Below are positions 25,259 to 32,790 of a stretch of 64,000 nucleotides of DNA, in pieces. Made by a program: the position numbers and the translations under genes. The stretch is from NCBI RefSeq assembly GCF_947495735.1, contig NZ_CANMAA010000013.1, forward strand, positions 41,802 to 105,801. The letters run 5' to 3'. Numbering within the stretch: position 1 is the first letter of the stretch; each line of letters starts with the position of its first letter. Source of the DNA: an uncultured Pseudokineococcus sp. Its GTDB lineage: Bacteria; Actinomycetota; Actinomycetes; Actinomycetales; Quadrisphaeraceae. The notes beneath the pieces are model-generated. The model saw only the letters and a program-made list of their open reading frames with translations. It was not told where the DNA came from and made no database searches.

Positions 25259-26215
25259 GTGGTCAGGGACGCGGGCGCCGTGGAGGTCCACGAGGGCGTG
25301 GAGCTGGCGCACCTCGACGACGAGCTCTTCGACGGCGCAGAGGCGACCAAGCGCGACCTCGTCGCCCACGTCGAGGCCCTGGCCGACCGGCTGCTGCCCG
25401 AGCTCGCGGGCCGGCCCCTGACCGTGGTGCGGGTCCGGCCCCGGCAGCGCCCGTTCGTCCAGAAGAACCTGCCGGCCTCCGCGCCGTCCTGGATCCCCGT
25501 CCGGGAGGTCTGGTCCGAGGCCTCGCACCGCACCGTCCGCTACCCGGTCGCCGACGACCTCCGCACGCTGGTGTGGTTGGCCGGGCAGCGGGCGGTGGAG
25601 CTGCACCCCGCGGTGCTCGACGGCGAGGGGCGCGCCAGCCGCCTGGTGCTCGACCTCGACCCGCCCGAGGGCGCGCCCTTCGCGGCGGTCGTCGCCGCGG
25701 CCCGCCTCGTGCGCCGGGCCCTGGACGACGCCGGACTGCGCGGTGCCGTGAAGACGAGCGGCGCGAAGGGGCTGCACGTCGTCGTCCCGGTCCGGGACGT
25801 CGCCGTCGAGGACGCCGCGGCCGCGACCCGGGCCCTGGCCGCACGCGCCGAGCGGCTGGACCCGGCGGCCACGACGACGGCCTTCCTCCTCGCCGACCGG
25901 CGGGGGCGCGTCTACCTCGACCCGACCCGCGCCGGGGGCGGCACGCTGGCGTGCGCGTACGGCCCGCGCATCCGCCCCGGCGCGCCCGTGTCCGTCCCCG
26001 TCGCCTGGGACGCGCTCGACGACGTCGTCCCCGGCCGGCCGACCCTGCGCGACGCCGCCCGCCTGCTCGGCGACGGCGACCCGTGGCGGGAGTCGCTGCC
26101 CGCCCCGCAGCCGGTGCCGCAGGACCTGGTGGCGGAGGGCCGCGCGATCCCCTCGCCGCGCGCCGCCGCGATGCACGAGGGGAAGCGACGAGCCCGGGCC
26201 CGCCGCGAGCCCTGA
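25259..26215 (+). CDS. Stand-alone LigD-type primase-polymerase (PolDom)
   Basis: The 318-residue protein matches the polymerase domain of bacterial DNA ligase D. Motif I has the metal-binding acidic pair (LVLDLDPPEG); motif II is KTSGAKGLHVVVPV; the C-terminal signature is YLDPTRAGGGTLACAYGPRIRPGAPVSVPV, which differs from the more common DxxxNxRxxT form. It has no ligase or phosphoesterase domain, and no Ku gene is adjacent. Such separate PolDoms act as NHEJ or repair polymerases/primases in actinobacteria. The start at GTG 25259 is leaderless by context. Confidence 0.88.
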   Translation: MVRDAGAVEVHEGVELAHLDDELFDGAEATKRDLVAHVEALADRLLPELAGRPLTVVRVRPRQRPFVQKNLPASAPSWIPVREVWSEASHRTVRYPVADDLRTLVWLAGQRAVELHPAVLDGEGRASRLVLDLDPPEGAPFAAVVAAARLVRRALDDAGLRGAVKTSGAKGLHVVVPVRDVAVEDAAAATRALAARAERLDPAATTTAFLLADRRGRVYLDPTRAGGGTLACAYGPRIRPGAPVSVPVAWDALDDVVPGRPTLRDAARLLGDGDPWRESLPAPQPVPQDLVAEGRAIPSPRAAAMHEGKRRARARREP

Positions 26216-26294
26216 CCCGCCGGCGCTGCTCCCCCGAGACCCGCGCCCCGGCCCTGCCAGCGACCGGCCCGCGCCGGGCGCAGAGGGGCTCGGG

Positions 26295-27938
26295 TCAGCC
26301 CGGCTCGACGCCGTAGGCGCGGGCGAGCAGGTCCAGGCGCTCGGCGCGGCCCAGGCGGGGCAGGTCGCCGCTGTCGCGCACCACGCGGCCGCGGGCGGCG
26401 AAGTCGGCGAGGAACCCGCGGGCCCAGGCGACGTCGGTGCGCGTGGGGCTCAGCGCCTCGTTGAGCACGCCGGCGTCGCCCGGGTCCAGGCAGAGCTTGC
26501 CGCGCAGGCCCAGGTCCATCGCGAGGTCGCAGGCCTCGCGCAGCCCGGAGCGGCCGCCGCCCGTGGTGGGGCCGTCCACGGGCGCGGGCAGCCCGCCGAT
26601 CCGGCTGGCCACGACGAGCCGCGAACGCGGGTAGCCCATGGCCACCTGGGTGTCGGCGGTGGCCGTGTCGAGCCGGTAGTCCTGGCTGCCGAAGGCCAGG
26701 CGCACGCAGCCGCGGGCCCGGGCGATGGAGACGGCCTCCTCGACCCCCAGGGCGGACTCCACGAGCGCGACGACCGGCACCTCCCCGCCGAGCCGGTCGG
26801 CGGTCTCGGTGACCTGGGTCCCGGACTCGGTCTTGGACAGCACGACGCCGACGAGGCCGGGCAGCCCGCGCAGGGCGTCGACGTCGCGCGACCAGTGCTC
26901 GGTGGCGCGCCCGTTGACCCGCACCCACGCCCGGCCGCCCCCGGAGGGCCCGCCACCGGACAGCCACGCCACCGCCGCGTCGCGCGCCTCCTCCTTGCGC
27001 GTGCCGTCGACGGCGTCCTCGAGGTCGAGGACGAGCGCGTCGCACCCCGAGCGCGCGGCCGCGTCGACGTCGCCCGTGGCCGGCACGAGCAGCCACGAGC
27101 GCGCGAGGTCCAGGGGCACCGGCCGAGCCCGCGGCGCCCGGTCCGGGACGTCGGTGAGGAAGTCGATGGCCGCGGTGCGCAGGTGCCGCGAGGTGGGCGC
27201 GTTGAAGTGGTGCCGTCCGGGCACCTCGAAGAACGACCCCTCGGGGACGGCGGCGGCCAGTCGCCGCGAGCGCTCGAGGATCCCGTCCTCGCTGCCCGTG
27301 GCGAGGAGCACGGGCTGCTGCGGGGGCTCGGCGGGGTCGATGCCACCGCTGCCGTGCATCCCCTCGACGAGGCTGATGAGCGCTCGCACGTCGTTGCCGG
27401 CCACCGAGTCGGCCATCGTCAGGTAGGCGCTGGTGATCCGGTCGGTGACCTCCGCGCCGTCCTCGACGTGGGCGCGGGCCTGCTCGACGTCGAAGCGCTC
27501 CAGCGGCTCGCCGTCCGGGACGCCCCCGAGGACGGCGGACAGGACCCGATCCGGCACCTGGACGGCCGCCCGCCAGCCGACGCGCGCGCCGAGGGAGTAG
27601 CCGACGTAGTGCGCGCTGGCGACCCCGTGGGCGTCCAGGACGGCGACGACGTCGTCGACGAGCAGGTCAAGGCTGTAGCGGGCCGGGTCGTGCGGGGTGT
27701 CGCTGGCGCCGTGCCCGCGCTGGTCGAGCGCGATGACCCGGAAGCCCGCGCGGGGCAGGTCGCGGGTCCACCCCGTCTGCGCGAAGTTCGCGGCCGCGCT
27801 CGAGGCGAAGCCGTGCACGGCGACGACGACGGGGGCGTCCTCGCCGGAGCCCTCCTCGGGCTCCCAGACGTAGCTGGCGATGCGGGTGCCGTCGGTGGAG
27901 ACCACCACGTGCGGCTCGGGGACGTCGGCGCTGACCAC
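26295..27938 (-). CDS. Fusion of alpha/beta hydrolase and HpcH/HpaI-CitE-like lyase
   Basis: One uninterrupted 547-residue frame. Residues ~1-265 are an alpha/beta hydrolase (VVAVHGFASSAAANFAQTGW, VIALDQRGHGASD, nucleophile elbow VGYSLGARVGWRA with Ser, a late GRHHFNAP His). Residues ~280-547 are a CitE/HpcH-type aldolase-lyase: SWLLVPATGDVDAAARSGCDALVLDLEDAV, ALVESALGVEEAVSIARARG and LAFGSQDYRLD carry the Glu/Asp Mg-site motifs. The lyase half would cleave or form a (S)-malyl- or citramalyl-CoA-type substrate; the hydrolase might cleave the thioester. The start GTG 27938 has CAGGAT six bases upstream. The linker is short (about 15 residues, Pro/Arg-rich). Confidence 0.8.
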   Translation of the reverse strand: MVSADVPEPHVVVSTDGTRIASYVWEPEEGSGEDAPVVVAVHGFASSAAANFAQTGWTRDLPRAGFRVIALDQRGHGASDTPHDPARYSLDLLVDDVVAVLDAHGVASAHYVGYSLGARVGWRAAVQVPDRVLSAVLGGVPDGEPLERFDVEQARAHVEDGAEVTDRITSAYLTMADSVAGNDVRALISLVEGMHGSGGIDPAEPPQQPVLLATGSEDGILERSRRLAAAVPEGSFFEVPGRHHFNAPTSRHLRTAAIDFLTDVPDRAPRARPVPLDLARSWLLVPATGDVDAAARSGCDALVLDLEDAVDGTRKEEARDAAVAWLSGGGPSGGGRAWVRVNGRATEHWSRDVDALRGLPGLVGVVLSKTESGTQVTETADRLGGEVPVVALVESALGVEEAVSIARARGCVRLAFGSQDYRLDTATADTQVAMGYPRSRLVVASRIGGLPAPVDGPTTGGGRSGLREACDLAMDLGLRGKLCLDPGDAGVLNEALSPTRTDVAWARGFLADFAARGRVVRDSGDLPRLGRAERLDLLARAYGVEPG

Positions 27939-28005
27939 GGGGCCATCCTGGCGGACCCGCGCGTCGCCGGGACCGACGTGCTCCTCGGCGTCGCGCGGGC
28001 GGGGC

Positions 28006-28416
28006 TCACCCCTGGGCGGCCGCGCCCCAGCCGTGCCAGCGCTCCACCTCGACGCGGACGAGGACGCGCGGGCGGTCCCGTGCCGGGTAGTCCTCCCCGG
28101 TGTAGTGCCGGGAGAGCCGGTCGATGCCGGCGAGGCCCTCGTCGTCCTCGATCGAGACGACGCGCCCCTGGACGCTGACGTGGGTGTACCAGTCGCCCTC
28201 GGCCAGCGCCGTCAGGGAGACGCGGCCGTCGCGGCGCAGGTGGTCCAGCCGGGCCCGGCCCGCGTCGAGCCCCAGCAGCACGCGGCCGTCGTCCTCGACC
28301 AGGTACCAGGTGGCCACGGTCACCGGCCGGCCGTCGGCGGCCACGGTCGCCATGACCGCGGGGTTGGGCCGGGCGAGGAGCTCGGCGACGTCGTCGGGCA
28401 GCGGGGGCGTGGCCAT
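28006..28416 (-). CDS. PPOX-class F420-dependent-oxidoreductase-like protein
   Basis: The 136-residue split-barrel protein opens LPDDVAELLARPNPAVMATVAADGRPVTVATWY, a typical start for actinobacterial F420/FMN-binding PPOX proteins, and continues VLLGLDAGRARLDHLRRDGRVSLTAL and RVVSIEDDEGLAGIDRLSRHYTG. Members bind F420 or FMN and reduce unidentified substrates. ATG 28416 has CACGGT six bases upstream and no SD, so it is likely leaderless. It sits between the hydrolase-lyase fusion and the cold-shock gene. Confidence 0.82.
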   Translation of the reverse strand: MATPPLPDDVAELLARPNPAVMATVAADGRPVTVATWYLVEDDGRVLLGLDAGRARLDHLRRDGRVSLTALAEGDWYTHVSVQGRVVSIEDDEGLAGIDRLSRHYTGEDYPARDRPRVLVRVEVERWHGWGAAAQG

Positions 28417-28543
28417 GGGCTCACCGTGCCAGCGCCCCACCGCCACCGCGAGCGGTCCGCGGCGACGCGCTGACGCCGACCGCGGGGCAGCTCTCGCGAG
28501 CGGGGCGCGTCCGCGAGCCCCGCGGCGTCGGGCTACGGACGTG

Positions 28544-28581
28544 CAAGAGCCCGCCTCCCCCGAGGGGGAAGCGGGCTCTTG
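28544..28581 (-). terminator. Long hairpin terminator of the cold-shock gene
   Basis: CAAGAGCCCGC (28544-28554) pairs with GCGGGCTCTTG (28571-28581), and an inner CCCC/GGGG stem extends it. It lies about 65 bases beyond the csp stop on the reverse strand. Confidence 0.7.
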
Positions 28582-28645
28582 GAGTTCCTGCGACTACGTG
28601 GTGCCGGAGAGTCGGAACTCACCCGGGCTCACGAGGCGGGAAGGC

Positions 28646-28849
28646 TCAGAGGGCGCGGACGCCCTGGGCCTGGGGGCCCTTCTGGCCCTGACCGACCTCG
28701 AACTCCACGGCCTGGCCCTCGTCGAGGGTGCGGTAGCCCTGCATGTCGATCTCGCTGTGGTGCACGAAGACGTCAGCGCTGCCGTCGCTCGGCGAGATGA
28801 AGCCGAAGCCCTTCTCCGGGTTGAACCACTTCACGGTTCCCTGTGCCAT
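28646..28849 (-). CDS. Cold-shock protein, CspA family
   Basis: A 67-residue single cold-shock domain: [20 protein letters not shown] contains the RNP1 motif (KGFGFI), and [13 protein letters not shown] has RNP2 (VFVHH). These aromatic residues bind single-stranded RNA or DNA; the protein acts as an RNA chaperone. Length is exactly typical. A GGAAG-containing SD precedes the ATG. It has a 5' leader of about 150 bases if the promoter below is right, as for other csp genes that are controlled at the RNA level. Confidence 0.97.
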   Translation of the reverse strand: MAQGTVKWFNPEKGFGFISPSDGSADVFVHHSEIDMQGYRTLDEGQAVEFEVGQGQKGPQAQGVRAL

Positions 28850-29069
28850 GTGACCACCACTTCCTTCACGGGTGTCGGTCGCACACCGTGCGCGACCGGC
28901 CGACCCAAGCGACGGCGCCTCGGACCCTCCTGTCGGGACCTCGTTCTCACCGCCGCCTCGTTACCGCGAGCGTGGTTGACACGACACACGAAACTGGACG
29001 ACGCGCCTTGTATAGCACCTCCAGCGCCTCACGTCGCCCCCGGAGCGTCGACGACCGGGGCCGCGCGCC
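28850..29069 (-). promoter_or_regulatory. Promoter and leader region of the cold-shock gene
   Basis: This 220-base region is less GC-rich than its surroundings. On the reverse strand TGCTATACA (29017-29009) resembles an extended -10 (TGnTATAnT). That would start transcription near 29002 and give a leader of about 150 bases. A forward-strand TTGACA at 28976-28981 has no matching -10. Confidence 0.35.
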
Positions 29070-29687
29070 TCACCGGGGCAGCAGCTCGGCCTCGGGGACG
29101 CCGTCGCGCAGGACCACCCGCACCTCGCGCTCCTGCGCGCCCTCCGGGCCGACCACGTCGACGGTGCACACGGCCTCGCCGGTCAGGACGGAGGCCGGGC
29201 ACGACCCGGTGAGGTCGACGGGCTCCCCGCTCGCGCTCTGACCGGTGCAGGTGAGGACCACCTCGAGACCGGGTGAGGGCGAGCCGCAGTCGAGGGAGGA
29301 GGGGTCGACGCCGAGCTCCTCGACGACCTCGGTCGCCTCCGCGACCCCGGCGCGGGCCTGCGGGCTCCCCGAGACGAGGACGTCCTCGGCGGGCACCTCC
29401 CCGACCGCCTGCACGGTGCCCCACACGGGCGCCAGCGCCTGGACCGCGAGCACCGCGACGACGACCGACCCCGCGCCCAGCAGCACCGCCGCCCCCGAGC
29501 GCACGGCCCCGGTGCCCCGGCTCCGCGAGCGGACCAGGCCCACCAGGCCGGCCACCAGGGCCGGCACGCCGGTGAGGACGGAGAAGACGACGGACAGCAC
29601 GCCGAGGACCAGGGCCGTCGTCGCGACGTCGTTGTGCGGGTCCTCGTGCGGGACGGCGACGTCGTCGTGACCGGTGGGGGAGCTCAT
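29070..29687 (-). CDS. DUF4190-like membrane-anchored protein
   Basis: A 205-residue protein. The first ~85 residues have a hydrophilic head and two hydrophobic helices, TTALVLGVLSVVFSVLTGVPALVAGLVGL and GAAVLLGAGSVVVAVLAVQAL, the DUF4190 arrangement. The rest (about residues 90-205) is an extracytoplasmic domain with four cysteines (SLDCGSP, VVLTCTG, GSCPASV, AVCTVDV), reminiscent of small actinobacterial surface domains such as DUF4333. The function is unknown. It is transcribed in the same direction as csp but probably separately. Confidence 0.65.
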   Translation of the reverse strand: MSSPTGHDDVAVPHEDPHNDVATTALVLGVLSVVFSVLTGVPALVAGLVGLVRSRSRGTGAVRSGAAVLLGAGSVVVAVLAVQALAPVWGTVQAVGEVPAEDVLVSGSPQARAGVAEATEVVEELGVDPSSLDCGSPSPGLEVVLTCTGQSASGEPVDLTGSCPASVLTGEAVCTVDVVGPEGAQEREVRVVLRDGVPEAELLPR

Positions 29688-29754
29688 GCGCGGGGCACCT
29701 CCTCGGGCCGGTGCGGGCCGGCCCCTCGCCGATGGGCGTCCGTGCGGGAGGACG

Positions 29755-30663
29755 TCAGCGCGCAGCGTGCCAGTGCGCGGGCCGGCCGAGGACGTCCGGC
29801 ACGGTCGTCGCCCGGTCGCCGCTCGCCGCCTCCAGCTGCGGCCGGGTCAGGAACAGCGCCCCGGCCAGGCGCGCCCCGCGCACGTCGGCGCCGCGCAGGT
29901 CCGCCCCCAGCAGGTCGGCCCGCGAGAGGTCGGCACCGCGCAGGTCGGCGCCGAGCAGGAGCGCCCCGCGCAGGTCGGCGCCCCGCAGGTCGGCGTCGCG
30001 CAGACGCGCCCCGGCGAGGTCGGCGTGCGGGCCGACGCGCGGGGGACGGCGCCGGGCGCCGGACCGGACGCCGGCGCGCACCACCGAGCTGGTGCGCACC
30101 AGCAGCGGACCGACGTCGGCCCGCAGCGCCCCGACGTCCAGGGCCGCGAGCCCCGGCGCGTCGAGCTCGAGGGCGGCCCGCGCGCGGGCGCGCGCCGCGC
30201 GCAGCCGGGACCGCAGGGCCTCGACGTCGGCGCCCCCGCCCCGGTGGGCGTCGGCGAGCGCCACCGCCTCGGCGAGGTGGTGCAGGACCTCCAGCAGCGA
30301 GCGGCCCGGCGCGAGGGCGGCGTGCATCGCCGCGGTCTCCCGCGGGGAGCGCGCGGCCCGGGGCTCACCGAGGACCAGGCTGACGACGTGCTGGCCCGCG
30401 CCGAAGCAGTCGAAGACGACGCATCCCGGGAAGCCCTCGGGCCGCAGCCGGTCGTGGATGCCGCAGCGGGCGTCGCCTCGCAGGTTCGGGCAGGCGACCC
30501 CGGCCGGCTTGTCGATCGCGAAGTCGGCGGAGGCCGCGAAGGCGGGGGCCACGCAGCACAGGCCGACGCAGCGCGAGCAGTCCGCGCGCAGGGTCGAGCG
30601 GTCGTCGCCGTCGCGCCCGTCCGCGCCCGGGCTCCGGGGGCCCGCCGCCTCCGGGGAGGTCAC
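29755..30663 (-). CDS. Cys-rich (YkgJ-like) plus pentapeptide-repeat protein
   Basis: The chain has 302 residues. Residues ~25-95 contain a cysteine cluster: [29 protein letters not shown] and [12 protein letters not shown]. The C-x2-C-x3-CC pattern resembles YkgJ/zinc- or iron-binding modules. A helical linker follows, then a right-handed quadrilateral beta-helix of A(D/N)LxG pentapeptides ([21 protein letters not shown] and onward) at about 215-285. This composite is found in other actinobacteria and is uncharacterised. GTG 30663 overlaps the stop of the 30-residue membrane peptide (GTGA), so the two are coupled. Confidence 0.75.
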   Translation of the reverse strand: MTSPEAAGPRSPGADGRDGDDRSTLRADCSRCVGLCCVAPAFAASADFAIDKPAGVACPNLRGDARCGIHDRLRPEGFPGCVVFDCFGAGQHVVSLVLGEPRAARSPRETAAMHAALAPGRSLLEVLHHLAEAVALADAHRGGGADVEALRSRLRAARARARAALELDAPGLAALDVGALRADVGPLLVRTSSVVRAGVRSGARRRPPRVGPHADLAGARLRDADLRGADLRGALLLGADLRGADLSRADLLGADLRGADVRGARLAGALFLTRPQLEAASGDRATTVPDVLGRPAHWHAAR

Positions 30664-30752
30664 AGGAGGATGAGGAGGAGCACCCCGGTCAGGAGCGCGG
30701 AGATCAGGAGAGAGCCCAGGCAGCCCAGGCGGTTGCTGAAGAAGAAGAACAT
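30660..30752 (-). CDS. 30-residue membrane peptide
   Basis: ATG 30752 to TGA 30660 encodes [18 protein letters not shown] followed by a hydrophobic end, one transmembrane helix with almost no extramembrane part. The stop overlaps the pentapeptide-protein start (GTGA). CACACT lies six bases before the ATG, so it is probably leaderless. Peptides with this [17 protein letters not shown] pattern recur in actinobacteria as far as I recall; the function is unknown. Conserved Cys at residue 11. Confidence 0.6.
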   Translation of the reverse strand: MFFFFSNRLGCLGSLLISALLTGVLLLILL

Positions 30753-30875
30753 GGCCCGAGTGTGGAGCGCCCCCGCCCGGGCCGCGCAGCGGGACGGGCG
30801 CACCGCCCGGTGGGCGGGCGCGACGACGCGTGCCGCAGCATGGGAGGCGCACGGCGGGCGAGGCGAGGAGGGCTG

Positions 30876-31352
30876 GTGGACGACCGGCGCAGGCGGCCCC
30901 ACGACGTCCCGGTGACGGACTGGGTGGAGCAGCAGATCCGCGACGCCCAGCAGCGCGGCGCCTTCACCGGCCTGCGCCTGGAGGGCAGGCCCATCCCGGA
31001 CCTGCACCGGCAGCGCAGCAGCCACCAGTGGGTCCTCGACTGGGCCGAGCGCGAGGGCGCCGACCTGTCCGCGGCGATGCCGGTCGGCCTCGCGCTGCGG
31101 CGCGAGCGGGCGGCGCTGCGCGCCGAGGTCCCCGAGCTGCGCTCCGAGGAGGCTGTCCGCGAGCTCGTCGCCGACTTCAACGGCCGGCTGCGCGACGCCT
31201 ACCTGCGCCCGGTGTCCGGTCCGCCGCTCGCCGTCGGCCCGCTCGACCTCGAGGTCCAGCTCGAGCGGTGGCGGGCCGCCAACCCGCCCCGCCCCGCCCC
31301 GGCGCCCCCGGACCCGCCGCCGCGGCCGTGGTGGCGCCGGCGCCGGCGCTGA
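30876..31352 (+). CDS. DUF1992 (DnaJ-homologue-subfamily-C28-like) protein
   Basis: The 158-residue protein has the DUF1992 core: [30 protein letters not shown], then [31 protein letters not shown] and [40 protein letters not shown] Pro-rich tail follows. The family is called DnaJ-C28-like but has no J-domain here, and its role is unclear. GTG 30876 has a GAGGAGG SD; the upstream in-frame ATG gives an Arg-rich extension. Confidence 0.8.
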   Translation: MDDRRRRPHDVPVTDWVEQQIRDAQQRGAFTGLRLEGRPIPDLHRQRSSHQWVLDWAEREGADLSAAMPVGLALRRERAALRAEVPELRSEEAVRELVADFNGRLRDAYLRPVSGPPLAVGPLDLEVQLERWRAANPPRPAPAPPDPPPRPWWRRRRR

Positions 31353-31407
31353 CGCGGCCCCGGCCGTCCGCCGGCGGGGCCCGAGCGAGCGCACCGCCCC
31401 CGAGCGG

Positions 31408-31438
31408 TTGACAGCGCGCCGGGAGCGGTGGGCAGGAT
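31408..31438 (+). promoter_or_regulatory. Putative promoter of the formaldehyde dehydrogenase gene
   Basis: TTGACA (31408-31413) with CAGGAT (31433-31438) 19 bases on. The -35 is consensus; the spacer is long, so the -10 may be shifted. About 50 bases then precede the ATG at 31490, with an AGGAGG-like SD. Confidence 0.45.
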
Positions 31439-31489
31439 CGCTCCACCGGTCGCGACGACGCGACCGGCAGCTCTCCCAGGAGGTCCGTC

Positions 31490-32710
31490 ATGGCAGGCAA
31501 CCGCGCAGTCACGTACCGGGGACCGGGGAAGGTCGAGGTCGGCGAGATCCCCTACCCGACGTTCGAGCTACAGGACGGCCCCGGCGTCAACCCCGCCAAC
31601 GTCGGACGGCAGCTGCCGCACGCGGCGATCCTCAAGGTCGTCACGAGCAACATCTGCGGCAGCGACCAGCACATGGTCCGCGGGCGCACGACGGCGCCGG
31701 AGGGGCTCGTCCTCGGCCACGAGATCACCGGCGAGGTCGTCGAGACCGGCCCGGGCGTGGAGTTCATCAAGAAGGGCGACCTCTGCTCGGTCCCCTTCAA
31801 CATCGCCTGCGGCCGCTGCCGCAACTGCAAGGAGGGCAAGACCGGCATCTGCCTGAACGTCAACCCCGACCGCCCCGGGTCCGCCTACGGCTACGTGGAC
31901 ATGGGCGGCTGGGTCGGCGGGCAGGCCGACTACGTCCTCGTCCCCTACGCGGACTGGAACCTGCTGCCCTTCCCCGACCGCGACCAGGCGCTCGAGAAGA
32001 TCCGCGACCTCACGATGCTGTCGGACATCTTCCCGACGGGCTTCCACGGCGCGGTGACGGCGGGCGTGAAGCCCGGCTCGACCGTCTACATCGCCGGCGC
32101 GGGCCCGGTCGGCCTCGCGGCCGCCGTCGGCGCGCAGCTCCTCGGCGCGGCCGCGGTGATCGTGGCCGACCTGGACGAGCGGCGGCTCGAGCAGGCGCGC
32201 AGCTTCGGCTGCGAGACGGTCGACGTCAGCAAGGGCGACCCGAAGGACCAGATCGAGAGCATCCTCGGCGTCCCCGAGGTCGACTGCGGCGTCGACGCCG
32301 TCGGCTTCGAGGCCCGCGGCCACGGCGACGGCTCCTCGTCCGAGGCGCCGGCCACGGTGCTCAACTCGCTCATGGAGATCACGGCCGCGGGCGGCGCCCT
32401 CGGCATCCCGGGGCTCTACGTCACCGGCGACCCGGGCGGCGTCGACGAGGCGGCGAAGAAGGGCTCCCTGTCGCTGAGCCTGGGCACCGGGTGGGCGAAG
32501 TCGCTGTCGTTCACCACCGGCCAGTGCCCGGTCATGCGCTACAACCGCCAGCTGATGACGGCGATCCTGCACGACAAGGTGCAGATCGCGAAGGCCGTGA
32601 ACGCCACGGTGATCCCGCTGGAGGACGCCCCGCGCGGCTACGCCGAGTTCGACAGCGGCGTGGCGCAGAAGTTCATCCTCGACCCGCACGGCATGGTCCC
32701 CGCGGCCTGA
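31490..32710 (+). CDS. fdhA: Glutathione-independent formaldehyde dehydrogenase
   Basis: The 406-residue zinc-dependent alcohol-dehydrogenase-family enzyme is close to the NAD-dependent formaldehyde dismutase/dehydrogenase group. Catalytic zinc ligands appear in SNICGSDQHM and GHEITGEV; structural zinc cysteines are in CGRCRNCKEGKTGIC; the NAD site is YIAGAGPVGLAAAVGAQLLG. GYVDMGGWVGGQADYVLVPYADWNLL and DIFPTGFHGAVTAGV are subgroup signatures. It oxidises formaldehyde to formate without glutathione or mycothiol. The gene stands alone with its own promoter and a very strong terminator. Confidence 0.93.
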   Translation: MAGNRAVTYRGPGKVEVGEIPYPTFELQDGPGVNPANVGRQLPHAAILKVVTSNICGSDQHMVRGRTTAPEGLVLGHEITGEVVETGPGVEFIKKGDLCSVPFNIACGRCRNCKEGKTGICLNVNPDRPGSAYGYVDMGGWVGGQADYVLVPYADWNLLPFPDRDQALEKIRDLTMLSDIFPTGFHGAVTAGVKPGSTVYIAGAGPVGLAAAVGAQLLGAAAVIVADLDERRLEQARSFGCETVDVSKGDPKDQIESILGVPEVDCGVDAVGFEARGHGDGSSSEAPATVLNSLMEITAAGGALGIPGLYVTGDPGGVDEAAKKGSLSLSLGTGWAKSLSFTTGQCPVMRYNRQLMTAILHDKVQIAKAVNATVIPLEDAPRGYAEFDSGVAQKFILDPHGMVPAA

Positions 32711-32729
32711 GCCGCACCCGGGACGACCC

Positions 32730-32776
32730 GCACGAGGTCCCGCCCTCCCCCGCCGGGCGAGGGCGGGGCCTCGTGC
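32730..32776 (+). terminator. Strong hairpin terminator
   Basis: An 18-base stem (32730-32747 with 32759-32776) and an 11-base loop, 20 bases after the dehydrogenase stop. One T-G wobble only; no U tract. Confidence 0.8.
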
Positions 32777-32790
32777 GCGAGGCTCCCGGT

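Noticed and set aside
28582..28645. A tRNA-like 3' end on the reverse strand (GAGTTCCGACTC followed by ...GGCACCA)
   Set aside because: The T-stem does not pair, and there is no anticodon arm or D-loop; it lies in the 3' region of the cold-shock gene.
28976..28981. TTGACA on the forward strand near the cold-shock gene
   Set aside because: No -10 at 16-19 bases and no forward gene downstream.
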